Assembly: GCF_900637185.1 (NCBI RefSeq)
Contig: NZ_LR134352.1
Span: 3,710,001-3,774,000 of the forward strand
Direction of reading: 5' to 3'
Source of the DNA: Nocardia asteroides
GTDB lineage: Bacteria > Actinomycetota > Actinomycetes > Mycobacteriales > Mycobacteriaceae
Length of the DNA: 64,000 bases
Shown piece by piece: positions 33,992 to 40,982 of this stretch. The notes beneath the pieces were generated by a model. The model was not told where the DNA came from and searched no databases. It saw only the letters and a list, made by a program, of their open reading frames with translations. Within the stretch, counting starts at the first letter, position 1. Each line of letters opens with the position of its first letter. Both the position numbers and the translations under genes were made by a program.

Positions 33992-34855
33992 CTATCCCGA
34001 GATCCGGAATCCGGGATCGATGCCCCAGATCGCAAGAGTGAGAAACAGATTGGTGAAGACCATCACGACGATGACCATCTTGATGGCGCGTCCCGCCGCG
34101 ACCCCGACGCCTTCGGGGCCACCCGTGGCGACGAAGCCGTAGTAGCACTGGATGAAGGCGGCGATCAGCACGAACACCACCACTTTGAACAGCGAGAAGA
34201 ACAGGTCGCCGCCGACGAGGAACTGGAAGAAGTAGTGGTCGTAGGTGCCCGCGGTGGTGCCGCCGAGGAACAGCACCGACAGCTTCGTCGTGAGATAGGC
34301 GACCGCCAGTCCCAGTGTGTAGAGCGGGACGATGGTGACCGTGGCCGCGATCATCCTGGTGGTCACCAGGTACGGCAGCGGCCGGATCGCGATGGACTCG
34401 AGCGCGTCGATCTCCTCGGAGATCCGCATCGAGCCCAGCTGCGCGGTGAACCGGCAGCCCGACTGGATGGCGAAGGCGAGCGTGGCCAGGATCGGCGCGA
34501 TCTCGCGGGTGGTGGCGAAGCCGGAGATGGCGCCGGTCAGCGGGCCCATCGTCAACAGGTTGAGCGCGGTGTAGGACTCCATGCCGACGGTGATGCCACC
34601 GAACGCGCACAGCACCACGACCACGCCGACGGTGCCGCCGCCCACGATCAGCGAACCGTTGCCCCAGCCGACATCGGCGACCAGCCGCGCGACTTCCTTG
34701 CGGTAGTGGCGCAACGTGAACGGGATGGCGAACAGGGCCTGGAAGAAGACGATCGCCTGGTGTCCGAGCCGCTGATTGGCCTGGACGGGGACTTTGGCGG
34801 CGGCGCCGATCGCCTTGACCGGGCGCAGTGCCGGGGGAGTGTATTCGGCGGCCAT
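33992..34855 (-). CDS. YrbEB-like MlaE-family ABC permease
   Basis: The 287-residue product has five to six hydrophobic segments and the MlaE/YrbE core SGFATTREIAPILATLAFAIQSGCRFTAQLGSMRISEEIDALES, the conserved EExDA coupling region that contacts the MceG-type ATPase. It pairs with YrbEA as the membrane-embedded permease heterodimer of the Mce importer. Starts one base after the yrbEA stop. No MceG ATPase gene is in the window; in actinobacteria it is usually encoded elsewhere. Confidence 0.93.
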   Translation of the reverse strand: MAAEYTPPALRPVKAIGAAAKVPVQANQRLGHQAIVFFQALFAIPFTLRHYRKEVARLVADVGWGNGSLIVGGGTVGVVVVLCAFGGITVGMESYTALNLLTMGPLTGAISGFATTREIAPILATLAFAIQSGCRFTAQLGSMRISEEIDALESIAIRPLPYLVTTRMIAATVTIVPLYTLGLAVAYLTTKLSVLFLGGTTAGTYDHYFFQFLVGGDLFFSLFKVVVFVLIAAFIQCYYGFVATGGPEGVGVAAGRAIKMVIVVMVFTNLFLTLAIWGIDPGFRISG

Positions 34856-34856
34856 C

Positions 34857-35741
34857 TCACACCACCTTCGCCGGGAAGAGCGTGTTGTACAGCTGGGTGA
34901 CGATGATGTTGGTGGCGAACAGCATCAGCGCCGAGGTCACCACCGCCGAGTTCACCGAGTTGGCGACACCGCCGGGCCCGCCCTTGGTGTGCAAACCGAT
35001 GTCGCAGGCGATGATCGCGGTGAGCGCGCCGAAGATCGCCGCCTTCACCAGTGCCACCAGCAGATCGTTGGCGACCGCGAACGAGGCGAACGAGCTGATG
35101 AACGACCCGGGCGTGCCGTGCTGGGCGTAGACGTTGAACAGGTACGCCGTGGCGAAACCGACGAACACGATGAACCCGCACAGCAGCATGCTGACCAGGA
35201 CCGCGGCGGCCAGCCGGGGCGCGACCAGCCTGCGCACGGGGTCGACGCCCATCACCTTCATGGCGTCGATCTCCTCGCGGATGGTGCGCGAGCCGAGATC
35301 GGCGCAGATGGCCGAGCCGACCGCGCCGGCGATCATCAGCGAGGTGACCAGCGGGGCGCCCTGGCGGATGATGCCGAGTCCGGCGACCGCGCCGATGAAG
35401 GTGGTGGCGCCGACCTGATTGACCAGCGCGCCGACCTGGATCGACACGACCACCGCGACCGGGATGGCGACGAACACCGTCGGCACCGCGGAGACGTTGG
35501 CCATGAACGCGCACTGGCGGACGAACTCCTGGAAGGGAAAGCGCCGTCGGGCGATCGACACGACCAGCGCGACGACGGCGGCCCGCCCGAGCAGGACCTG
35601 CCTGCCCAGCGTCTCGACCGACTGCTGGGGGTGGCGTTGCCACAGCCCGCCGAGGCTGTCGGCGATCCGGCCGACCTCGGAGGGTTCCGGCGGCGTCGGC
35701 CGCGCCGGGGAATGTTCGGTGGAGGTCACGCTGCACCGCAT
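34857..35741 (-). CDS. YrbEA-like MlaE-family ABC permease
   Basis: 294 residues from ATG 35741; the GTG at 35729 (VTSTEHSPA) is a plausible alternative because AAGGATG lies at a better distance from it. It has a soluble N-terminus of about 50 residues, then membrane segments and the MlaE core GLGIIRQGAPLVTSLMIAGAVGSAICADLGSRTIREEIDAMKVMGVDP, containing EEIDAMK at the ATPase interface. Partner of YrbEB. A 34-bp gap separates it from the small membrane gene upstream. Confidence 0.93.
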   Translation of the reverse strand: MRCSVTSTEHSPARPTPPEPSEVGRIADSLGGLWQRHPQQSVETLGRQVLLGRAAVVALVVSIARRRFPFQEFVRQCAFMANVSAVPTVFVAIPVAVVVSIQVGALVNQVGATTFIGAVAGLGIIRQGAPLVTSLMIAGAVGSAICADLGSRTIREEIDAMKVMGVDPVRRLVAPRLAAAVLVSMLLCGFIVFVGFATAYLFNVYAQHGTPGSFISSFASFAVANDLLVALVKAAIFGALTAIIACDIGLHTKGGPGGVANSVNSAVVTSALMLFATNIIVTQLYNTLFPAKVV

Positions 35742-35775
35742 CCTTTCTTGCTGCGCGAGAGGTGATCGCGGCGGT

Positions 35776-35961
35776 TCAGAGCGTGCTCAGCCAGCGTTCG
35801 AGAAGCAGGACCAGGCCCACGCCCGCGGCGAGGCCGGCGAGCAGGACACACAGCAGCGTGATCCACATGCCTACGCGGAGAACGGGATTGACCTGCGTTC
35901 GGCCGCCGAGAATCTTGACGATGGTCACCACGATGTCGATGACCCAGACCAGCGCCATCAT
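35776..35961 (-). CDS. Small two-helix membrane protein in the mce operon
   Basis: ATG 35961 overlaps the stop of the previous small gene (TGATG). The 61-residue product has two transmembrane segments (MALVWVIDIVVTIVKILGG and MWITLLCVLLAGLAAGVGLVLLLE) joined by a loop RTQVNPVLRVG. I do not recognise a characterised family. Its position at the head of the yrbE-mce genes suggests an accessory role in the importer. Confidence 0.8.
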   Translation of the reverse strand: MMALVWVIDIVVTIVKILGGRTQVNPVLRVGMWITLLCVLLAGLAAGVGLVLLLERWLSTL

Positions 35962-36185
35962 CAGGTCATCGTCACATTCGCGAAGATCAGGACCGGCCAG
36001 CACAGGATCGAGCCCAGGAACGAGATCACCAGGTCGGCGCCGTAGAGATTGCGCAGGTGCGCGGTGTGGGTGAGCGTCCAGACGACGCCGACCAGCCCGT
36101 AGGGGATGCCGATGATGATGAGGGTGCCGAGGAACTCGGAGACCTTCATCTCGTAGCTCAAGAGCCTGTCCAGCCGTCGGAGCAT
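35961..36185 (-). CDS. Small membrane protein, first gene of the mce operon
   Basis: From ATG 36185 the product has 74 residues: a basic N-terminus (MLRRLDRLLSYEMKVSEFLG) and two hydrophobic segments, FLGTLIIIGIPYGLVGVVWTL and LVISFLGSILCWPVLIFAN. GGAAAGGAA is somewhat far upstream, so the ATG at 36149 (MKVSEFLG) is an alternative. No known family recognised. It is coupled by stop/start overlap to the next small membrane gene, so the pair is probably made in fixed ratio. Confidence 0.75.
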   Translation of the reverse strand: MLRRLDRLLSYEMKVSEFLGTLIIIGIPYGLVGVVWTLTHTAHLRNLYGADLVISFLGSILCWPVLIFANVTMT

Positions 36186-36439
36186 GGGGTACCGGTGTTC
36201 CTTTCCGCGGGACCTCGGGTGCCGTCGGTGGTAGCCGCCGGTTCCATGGTCCGAAATGTTGCCGAGGATTCTGGCAACAGGGTGGTTGTTTGATGGTCGA
36301 TCGCTCGGCAACATCGCAGTGAATCCGATGATCATGCGCTCGCCCGTGGTGATCGCGATCGTTAAGTTACTACGGATTCTGGAAAATGTGAGAGAAATCG
36401 CGACGAATCCGTCGGCGAATCGGCGCAGTGCCGTCCGGG

Positions 36440-36483
36440 CACCCCGTCGCCGCCGGGCGACGCTGCCCGGCGGCGACGGGGTG
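36440..36483. repeat. 19-bp perfect inverted repeat with 6-nt loop
   Basis: Left arm CACCCCGTCGCCGCCGGGC at 36440-36458, loop GACGCT, right arm its exact complement at 36465-36483. Either strand would form a very stable GC-rich hairpin. It lies upstream of both divergent genes rather than after one, so it is either an insulator-type bidirectional terminator or part of a long leader. Confidence 0.85.
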
Positions 36484-36600
36484 GTGTGCATCGCGCCCCC
36501 GACTTCGCCTCTCGATGCGGAATCGACGGTAACATGACGCGCGGTACGCGGTCTATCACGCGTTATCGTCGGAATCAATGGTCGATCACAAGCGGAATCG

Positions 36601-36612
36601 TGATTAACTTAG
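36601..36612 (+). promoter_or_regulatory. TGATTAACTTAG motif before the thiolase gene
   Basis: The same 11-mer TGATTAACTTA occurs twice at 46928-46958. TAACTT (36605-36610) fits an actinobacterial -10 element (TAnnnT), which would put the start of transcription about 40 bp before the ATG; an operator role is the alternative. Confidence 0.5.
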
Positions 36613-36657
36613 TGGGCTGAGGCCGCCGAGGGTCGGTGGTTGCGCAGGAGGATCAAG

Positions 36658-37821
36658 ATGTCCGCGGTCATCGTCGATGTAGTCCGAACTCCGTCCGGGC
36701 GGGGGAAAGCGGGCGGAGGGTTGTCGTCGGTGCATCCGGCGACGCTGCTCGCCGGTGTCCTCGCCGAGCTGGTGGAACGCACCGGGATCGACCCGGCCCT
36801 CGTCGACGATGTCGTCGGTGGCTGTGTCACCCAGAGTGGCGAGCAGTCGAGCAACATCTCCCGAACGGCCGTGCTGGCGGCCGGATTTCCCGAATCGGTG
36901 CCGGCGACCACGGTGGACCGCCAGTGTGGGTCCAGCCAGCAGGCCGTTCACTTCGCCGCCCAGGGCGTGCTGGCCGGCGCGTACGACGTGGCGATCGCCT
37001 GCGGTGTGGAGTCGATGAGCCGGGCGCCCATGTTCTCCAACGCCCAGGGCAAGGACGCGCTGCGCGGCCCGCTCGCGGCGCGGTATCCCGACGGGCTGAT
37101 CGGCCAGGGGATCGCGGCCGAGATCCTCGCGGCCCGGTGGAAGCTGGACCGTGCGACGCTCGACGAGTTCGCGGCCCGCTCGCACCGGCTCGCCGCGGCC
37201 ACCGCGGCCGCGGGCGGGTTCGACGCCGAGCTCGTGGCCGTGGGTGACCTCGCCGCGGACGAGACGATCCGCCCGCAAACCACCGTGGAGGGGCTGGCGA
37301 ACCTGCGCCCGGCCTTCACCGATCCGGACGCGCTGGCGCGGTTTCCGGAGATCTCCTGGTCGGTGACCCCGGGTAACTCCTCGCCGCTGACCGACGGCGC
37401 GTCGGCGGCGCTGATCATGAGCGAGCGGACCGCGGCGAAACTCGGGCTGACCCCGCGCGCCCGATTCCACTCGTTCGCGGTGGCGGGCGACGATCCGACG
37501 CTCATGCTCACCGCGGTGGTCCCGGCGACGCGCAAGGCGCTCGAGCGGGTCTCGCTCACGGTCGACGACATCGACACCTTCGAGGTGAACGAGGCGTTCG
37601 CGCCGGTGCCGCTGGTGTGGCAGCACGAGCTCGGTGCCGACCCGGAACGGGTGAACCCGCGTGGTGGCGCGATCGCGCTCGGTCACCCGCTCGGCGCCTC
37701 CGGGACGCGGCTGCTCGCGACGATGGTGAACCATCTCGAGCAGACCGGTGGCAGGTACGGGCTGCAGACCATGTGTGAGGCCGGTGGCCTGGCGAACGCC
37801 ACGATCATCGAACGGTTGTAG
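36658..37821 (+). CDS. Degradative acetyl-CoA acyltransferase (thiolase)
   Basis: ATG 36658 is fixed by CAGGAGG upstream; an ATG at 36640 would add RRRIK only. The 387-residue product has the full thiolase triad: DRQCGSSQQA (Cys90), GHPLGASG (His343) and TMCEAGGLAN (Cys373). It resembles FadA5/FadA6-type thiolases of sterol and fatty-acid degradation; NEAFAPVPLVWQHELG is the usual NEAF motif. Divergent from the mce operon, with which it shares a 472-bp regulatory region, suggesting co-regulation of uptake and catabolism. Confidence 0.93.
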   Translation: MSAVIVDVVRTPSGRGKAGGGLSSVHPATLLAGVLAELVERTGIDPALVDDVVGGCVTQSGEQSSNISRTAVLAAGFPESVPATTVDRQCGSSQQAVHFAAQGVLAGAYDVAIACGVESMSRAPMFSNAQGKDALRGPLAARYPDGLIGQGIAAEILAARWKLDRATLDEFAARSHRLAAATAAAGGFDAELVAVGDLAADETIRPQTTVEGLANLRPAFTDPDALARFPEISWSVTPGNSSPLTDGASAALIMSERTAAKLGLTPRARFHSFAVAGDDPTLMLTAVVPATRKALERVSLTVDDIDTFEVNEAFAPVPLVWQHELGADPERVNPRGGAIALGHPLGASGTRLLATMVNHLEQTGGRYGLQTMCEAGGLANATIIERL

Positions 37822-38035
37822 CGGTCGCTGCGGCGCTCCGCCGAGTCGAGTTCTGATCCAGTAGTTACATAGCGGACTGAAATACCTGAATAAGACGTCT
37901 GTCAGCCCAGAATGGTTGGTAACATAACGGGGTCGTCGGGACTCTGCTCGGCGGCGCACCGCGTCGACGAGGGGTGCGCGTACAGCCGGCGTGCGGCGGT
38001 ACGCCCGGCGCGGCAGCACTCGAAAGGACTTCCGA

Positions 38036-38959
38036 ATGACCGTGGCATCGAAGCCTGGTGAATCCCACTACGAGGAGCCGTCGGCGCTCCCGTCGCTGAC
38101 GCTGGAGCAGGTGCGGATCCACATCCCCGACCATCACCGCTCCCCCCGGAAGCGACCCGCGCACCTGGCCGACGCGCTGGACTTCTGGATGTTCGCCGGC
38201 GCCGCGGCCAATGTCGCGATGCAGTTCTCGCACCGTGGTGTCGCGGCCGGGGTGATGGAGAGCAAGGTCGAGTCGGGTGCGCTGATGGTGCACCCGTGGA
38301 AGCGCTTGCGCACCACCGCTGCCTATCTGGCGGTGGCGGTACTCGGCACCGACGAGGACAAGCTGGCGATGCGCGAAGCGGTGAACGTCGCCCATCGGCA
38401 GGTCCGGTCGGGCCCGGACTCGAAGGTGAAGTACAACGCCTTCGACCGTGACCTGCAGATGTATGTGGCGGCGGCGATCTACATCGGCTACGAGGACACC
38501 CACCAATTGCTCTGCGGGAAGATGAGTCCCGAGGAGCTCGAGCACTTCTACCAGGGCTCCGACACCTTCGGCACCACGCTGCAGGTGCACCCGGACATGT
38601 GGCCCGCGACCAGGGCCGACTTCGACGACTACTGGGTCGAGGCATGCAGGCAGGTGGTGTGCGACGACGACTTCCGCGCCTACATCGGCGATCTGGTGAA
38701 TCTGCGGATGATCCACTGGTCGTTCCGGCTGATGTTCGGCGGGCTGCTGCGGTTCCTCACCGCGGGCTTCCTGCCGCCGCACTTCCGCGACCAGATGGGC
38801 GTGGAGTGGAGCGAGTCCGATCAGCGCCGCTTCGAGAATCTGTTCCTGTTCGTCGGATTCGTGAACCGGTTCATTCCGCGGTTCGTCCGGTTCGCGGGCA
38901 CCTACGCGATGATGTCGGACGTGCGGCGGCGGATCCGGAAGCAGAAGGCGCTCATCTGA
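38036..38959 (+). CDS. MpaB/Lcp-like DUF2236 oxygenase-family protein
   Basis: ATG 38036 follows GAAAGGAC. The 307-residue product has the DUF2236 pattern: QFSHRGVAAG near residue 62, HPWKRLRTTAAYLAVAVLGT near 85, VNVAHRQV near 120 (the conserved His region), YNAFDRDLQMYVAAAIYIGYE near 138, and later W-rich motifs. The family includes the b-type haem latex-clearing protein Lcp and MpaB oxygenase, but most members are uncharacterised. The 214-bp upstream gap contains TAGTTAC (37862) and GTAACATA (37919) elements. A paralogue converges on it from 39746. Confidence 0.85.
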   Translation: MTVASKPGESHYEEPSALPSLTLEQVRIHIPDHHRSPRKRPAHLADALDFWMFAGAAANVAMQFSHRGVAAGVMESKVESGALMVHPWKRLRTTAAYLAVAVLGTDEDKLAMREAVNVAHRQVRSGPDSKVKYNAFDRDLQMYVAAAIYIGYEDTHQLLCGKMSPEELEHFYQGSDTFGTTLQVHPDMWPATRADFDDYWVEACRQVVCDDDFRAYIGDLVNLRMIHWSFRLMFGGLLRFLTAGFLPPHFRDQMGVEWSESDQRRFENLFLFVGFVNRFIPRFVRFAGTYAMMSDVRRRIRKQKALI

Positions 38960-39746
38960 CCGGGCAGGGGTCGTCGGCGCGCGGCGCCGGCGGCCCCTCG
39001 CTGATCTCGCGCTGGGGCAGGCGGGCCTGGGAGACGCGCCGGATCCGGCTGGGCGCCAGCGCGAATCCGGTGCGGACCGTTGCGGCGACGGCGCGCAGGG
39101 TGGCGGCGTCGGCCGGGCGGCGCGGGATGTCGAACAGCTCGACCGCGCGGGGATGCTGGAGCGCGCGGACCGCGCCGTCGGGTAGATGTCGTACGATCCA
39201 TTCGTCGGGTCGCAGCACCTGGTCGCGCAGTTCGTCCGCGGCCGGGCTGCGGCGCAACCGGGTGGCGCACGCCTCGGTGAAGTAGTCGGTGAAGTCGGAC
39301 CAGGTCGGGGGGAGGTCCCGGTCGCTCACGCCGTAGGTCCGGTACCAGTCGCAGGTCTGCTGATACAGGAGCTCGCGGTCGTCCGCCGTGAGGGCGGGGC
39401 CGTACACCTCGGCCGCGGTCATCAGGGTCTCGACGTAGGTCGCGTGCTGGAACAGGAAGACCTCGGGGTGCAGCGCGTGGTAGCGCAGCCCGCGATCGTC
39501 GACGCCCTTGACGTGTTCGTGGGCGAAACGGATCACCGAATCGGCCGTCCGCCCGGAGTGGGCGAGATAGATCATCTGGGAGACGGTGCGTCGCTTGTGC
39601 AGCCACAGGCGATAGGGCGCGTGCTCGACGAGGGCGGTGGCGATCACCGGATGCAGGACCTGGAGGCCGACCGCGCGCGGCAGTGTCAGCAGGAAGCGGC
39701 GATCGCCGAGATGGCGTCGCAGGAGTGAGCCGGCTCGCACTGTCAT
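38952..39746 (-). CDS. Second MpaB/DUF2236-family protein
   Basis: The 264-residue product shows the DUF2236 core: LLTLPRAVGLQVLHPVIATALVEH near residue 18, RRTVSQMIYLAHSG near 52, HEHVKG near 76 (His candidate ligand), FLFQHATYVETLMTAAEVYG near 97 and WSDFTDYFTEA near 148. It overlaps the convergent paralogue by 8 bp at the 3' ends. A -10-like TAACTT (39758-39753, minus strand) lies exactly far enough upstream for the transcript to begin at the A of the ATG, so the mRNA may be leaderless. Confidence 0.82.
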   Translation of the reverse strand: MTVRAGSLLRRHLGDRRFLLTLPRAVGLQVLHPVIATALVEHAPYRLWLHKRRTVSQMIYLAHSGRTADSVIRFAHEHVKGVDDRGLRYHALHPEVFLFQHATYVETLMTAAEVYGPALTADDRELLYQQTCDWYRTYGVSDRDLPPTWSDFTDYFTEACATRLRRSPAADELRDQVLRPDEWIVRHLPDGAVRALQHPRAVELFDIPRRPADAATLRAVAATVRTGFALAPSRIRRVSQARLPQREISEGPPAPRADDPCPVR

Positions 39747-39751
39747 ACCAA

Positions 39752-39759
39752 TAAGTTAC
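39752..39759 (-). promoter_or_regulatory. TAACTTAT-type element 6 bp before the second DUF2236 gene
   Basis: On the minus strand GTAACTTA lies immediately upstream of the ATG at 39746, leaving no room for a ribosome binding site. Read as a -10 box it predicts a leaderless mRNA starting at the ATG. It matches the recurrent TAAGTTAC motif of this window. Confidence 0.5.
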
Positions 39760-39877
39760 TGCACATTCTGAAGATATGTGACAGGTAATGGTGCTCAAGC
39801 GCAGGTGATGTGATTTGACATTCTGCGTTTGCGGTCGGCGTCCAATAGGTGTGACACTTGGTAGCGTCAACACTTGT

Positions 39878-39896
39878 GTGGTACCGCTGGTACCAC
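39878..39896. promoter_or_regulatory. Palindromic operator candidate before the AurF-like gene
   Basis: GTGGTACC-GCT-GGTACCAC is a perfect 8-bp inverted repeat 36 bp before the ATG at 39933. Direct ACACTTG repeats (39854 and 39870) and a TTGACA (39815-39820) lie upstream. The size suits a TetR- or MarR-type dimer blocking the promoter or transcript start. Confidence 0.6.
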
Positions 39897-39932
39897 TAAA
39901 CTGGATGGCAGCACCGTATTGAGGAGACATCG

Positions 39933-40916
39933 ATGACGCTGTCCACCGCCAAGCAGCCGGGCGACCCCGGCTACCACGAGATCCTGCGCAGTCTGTCCGA
40001 AGGGTCCGTGACCAAACACTTCGATCCCTATGTCGACATCGACTGGGACGCACCGGAATTCGCCGTGCACGCCGATGACCCGCGCTGGATCATGCCGGAG
40101 GAGGACCCGCTGGGCCGCCACCCCTGGTACAAGGCGCAGCCGGTCGAGCGCCAGATCGCCATGGGCATGTGGCGTCAGGCGGGGATCGCCAAGGTCGGCC
40201 TGGATTTCGAGCAGCTGCTGATCCGCGGGCTGATGCAGTACCTGGTCTCGGTGCCCAACGGTGATCCGGAGTTCCGGTACGTCACCCACGAGGCGGCCGA
40301 AGAGTGCAACCACACGATGATGTTCCAGGAGATGATCAACCGCATCGGCTACCGCGATGTGGTCGGCATGGGCAGCATCGACCGCAAGCTGACGATGGTG
40401 ATCTGGCCCGCGGTGAAGTACTTCCCGGAGCTGTTCTTCACGATGATCCTCGGTGGTGAGGAGCCGATCGATCACCTGCAGAAGTCGCTGCTGCGCGCCG
40501 GAGTCGACCTGCATCCGATGGTGCAGCGGGTGATGCAGATCCATGTGGCCGAGGAAGCCAGGCACATCTCCTTCGCGCACGAATACCTGCGCAAGAACGT
40601 GCCCTCGATGAACCCGGTCACCAAAACCGTGCTGTCGGTGGCTTTCCCGATCGCCATGCGGATCATGCTCGACATGATCGCCACGCCGCCCAAGGAGTTC
40701 CGGGAGAAGTTCGACATCCCCGCCGAGGTGATGCGCGAGGCGTACTGGGGCAGCCCCGAGTCACAGGCCACCATGCGCGACGTCTTCGGTGACGTCCGCG
40801 CGCTGGTCACGACCACCGGCATGATGAACCCGGTCGCCAAGCTCGCCTGGCGCCTGCTCGGCATCTCCGGCCCGGCCTCGCGCTACCGCAGCGAACCGGC
40901 CCGCCGCGCCGCCTGA
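39933..40916 (+). CDS. AurF-like diiron oxygenase-family protein
   Basis: The 327-residue product follows GAGGAGACATCG. Ferritin-like diiron motifs are visible: YVTHEAAEECNHTMMFQEM near residue 112 (ExxxxH type), GGEEPIDHLQ near 178 and QIHVAEEARHISFAHEYL near 205 (E-E-x-R-H). AurF oxidises p-aminobenzoate to p-nitrobenzoate; relatives hydroxylate aliphatic or aromatic substrates. Here it lies among lipid-catabolism genes, so a lipid-related oxidation is plausible, but the substrate cannot be read from sequence. Confidence 0.85.
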   Translation: MTLSTAKQPGDPGYHEILRSLSEGSVTKHFDPYVDIDWDAPEFAVHADDPRWIMPEEDPLGRHPWYKAQPVERQIAMGMWRQAGIAKVGLDFEQLLIRGLMQYLVSVPNGDPEFRYVTHEAAEECNHTMMFQEMINRIGYRDVVGMGSIDRKLTMVIWPAVKYFPELFFTMILGGEEPIDHLQKSLLRAGVDLHPMVQRVMQIHVAEEARHISFAHEYLRKNVPSMNPVTKTVLSVAFPIAMRIMLDMIATPPKEFREKFDIPAEVMREAYWGSPESQATMRDVFGDVRALVTTTGMMNPVAKLAWRLLGISGPASRYRSEPARRAA

Positions 40917-40928
40917 CCGTCCCCCCGT

Positions 40929-40957
40929 GCCGGACCGGTCACCGCGACCGGTCCGGC
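40929..40957 (+). terminator. Hairpin after the AurF-like gene
   Basis: GCCGGACCGGTC, 5-nt loop ACCGC, and the exact complement form a 12-bp stem 13 bp after the stop; TTCCC follows. It separates this gene from the downstream lipase. Confidence 0.75.
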
Positions 40958-40982
40958 TTCCCACCTTCCCTGGAGTTCACCG

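Larger units (their letters stand above)
36186..36657. promoter_or_regulatory. Divergent regulatory region between the mce operon and thiolase gene
   Basis: This 472-bp gap shows no supported gene. From left to right: an inverted repeat TGTTGCC-N9-GGCAACA at 36257-36279 with a third GGCAACA half-site at 36307-36313; TAAGTTAC at 36363-36370; a 19-bp perfect hairpin at 36440-36483; and TGATTAACTTAG at 36601-36612, 46 bp before the thiolase ATG. AT-rich stretches (36290-36420 and 36540-36612) on both sides of the hairpin look like two promoter regions, one for each direction. Confidence 0.7.

Noticed and set aside
36256..36537. Small plus-strand open frame in the mce/thiolase intergenic region
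   Set aside because: It runs through the perfect hairpin and AT-rich promoter sequence, has no RBS and shows no protein-like pattern.
17862..39760. KstR-type box (TnnAACnnGTTnnA) in the lipid promoters
   Set aside because: I looked for it in the intergenic regions and did not see a convincing match; the TAAGTTA elements are different.
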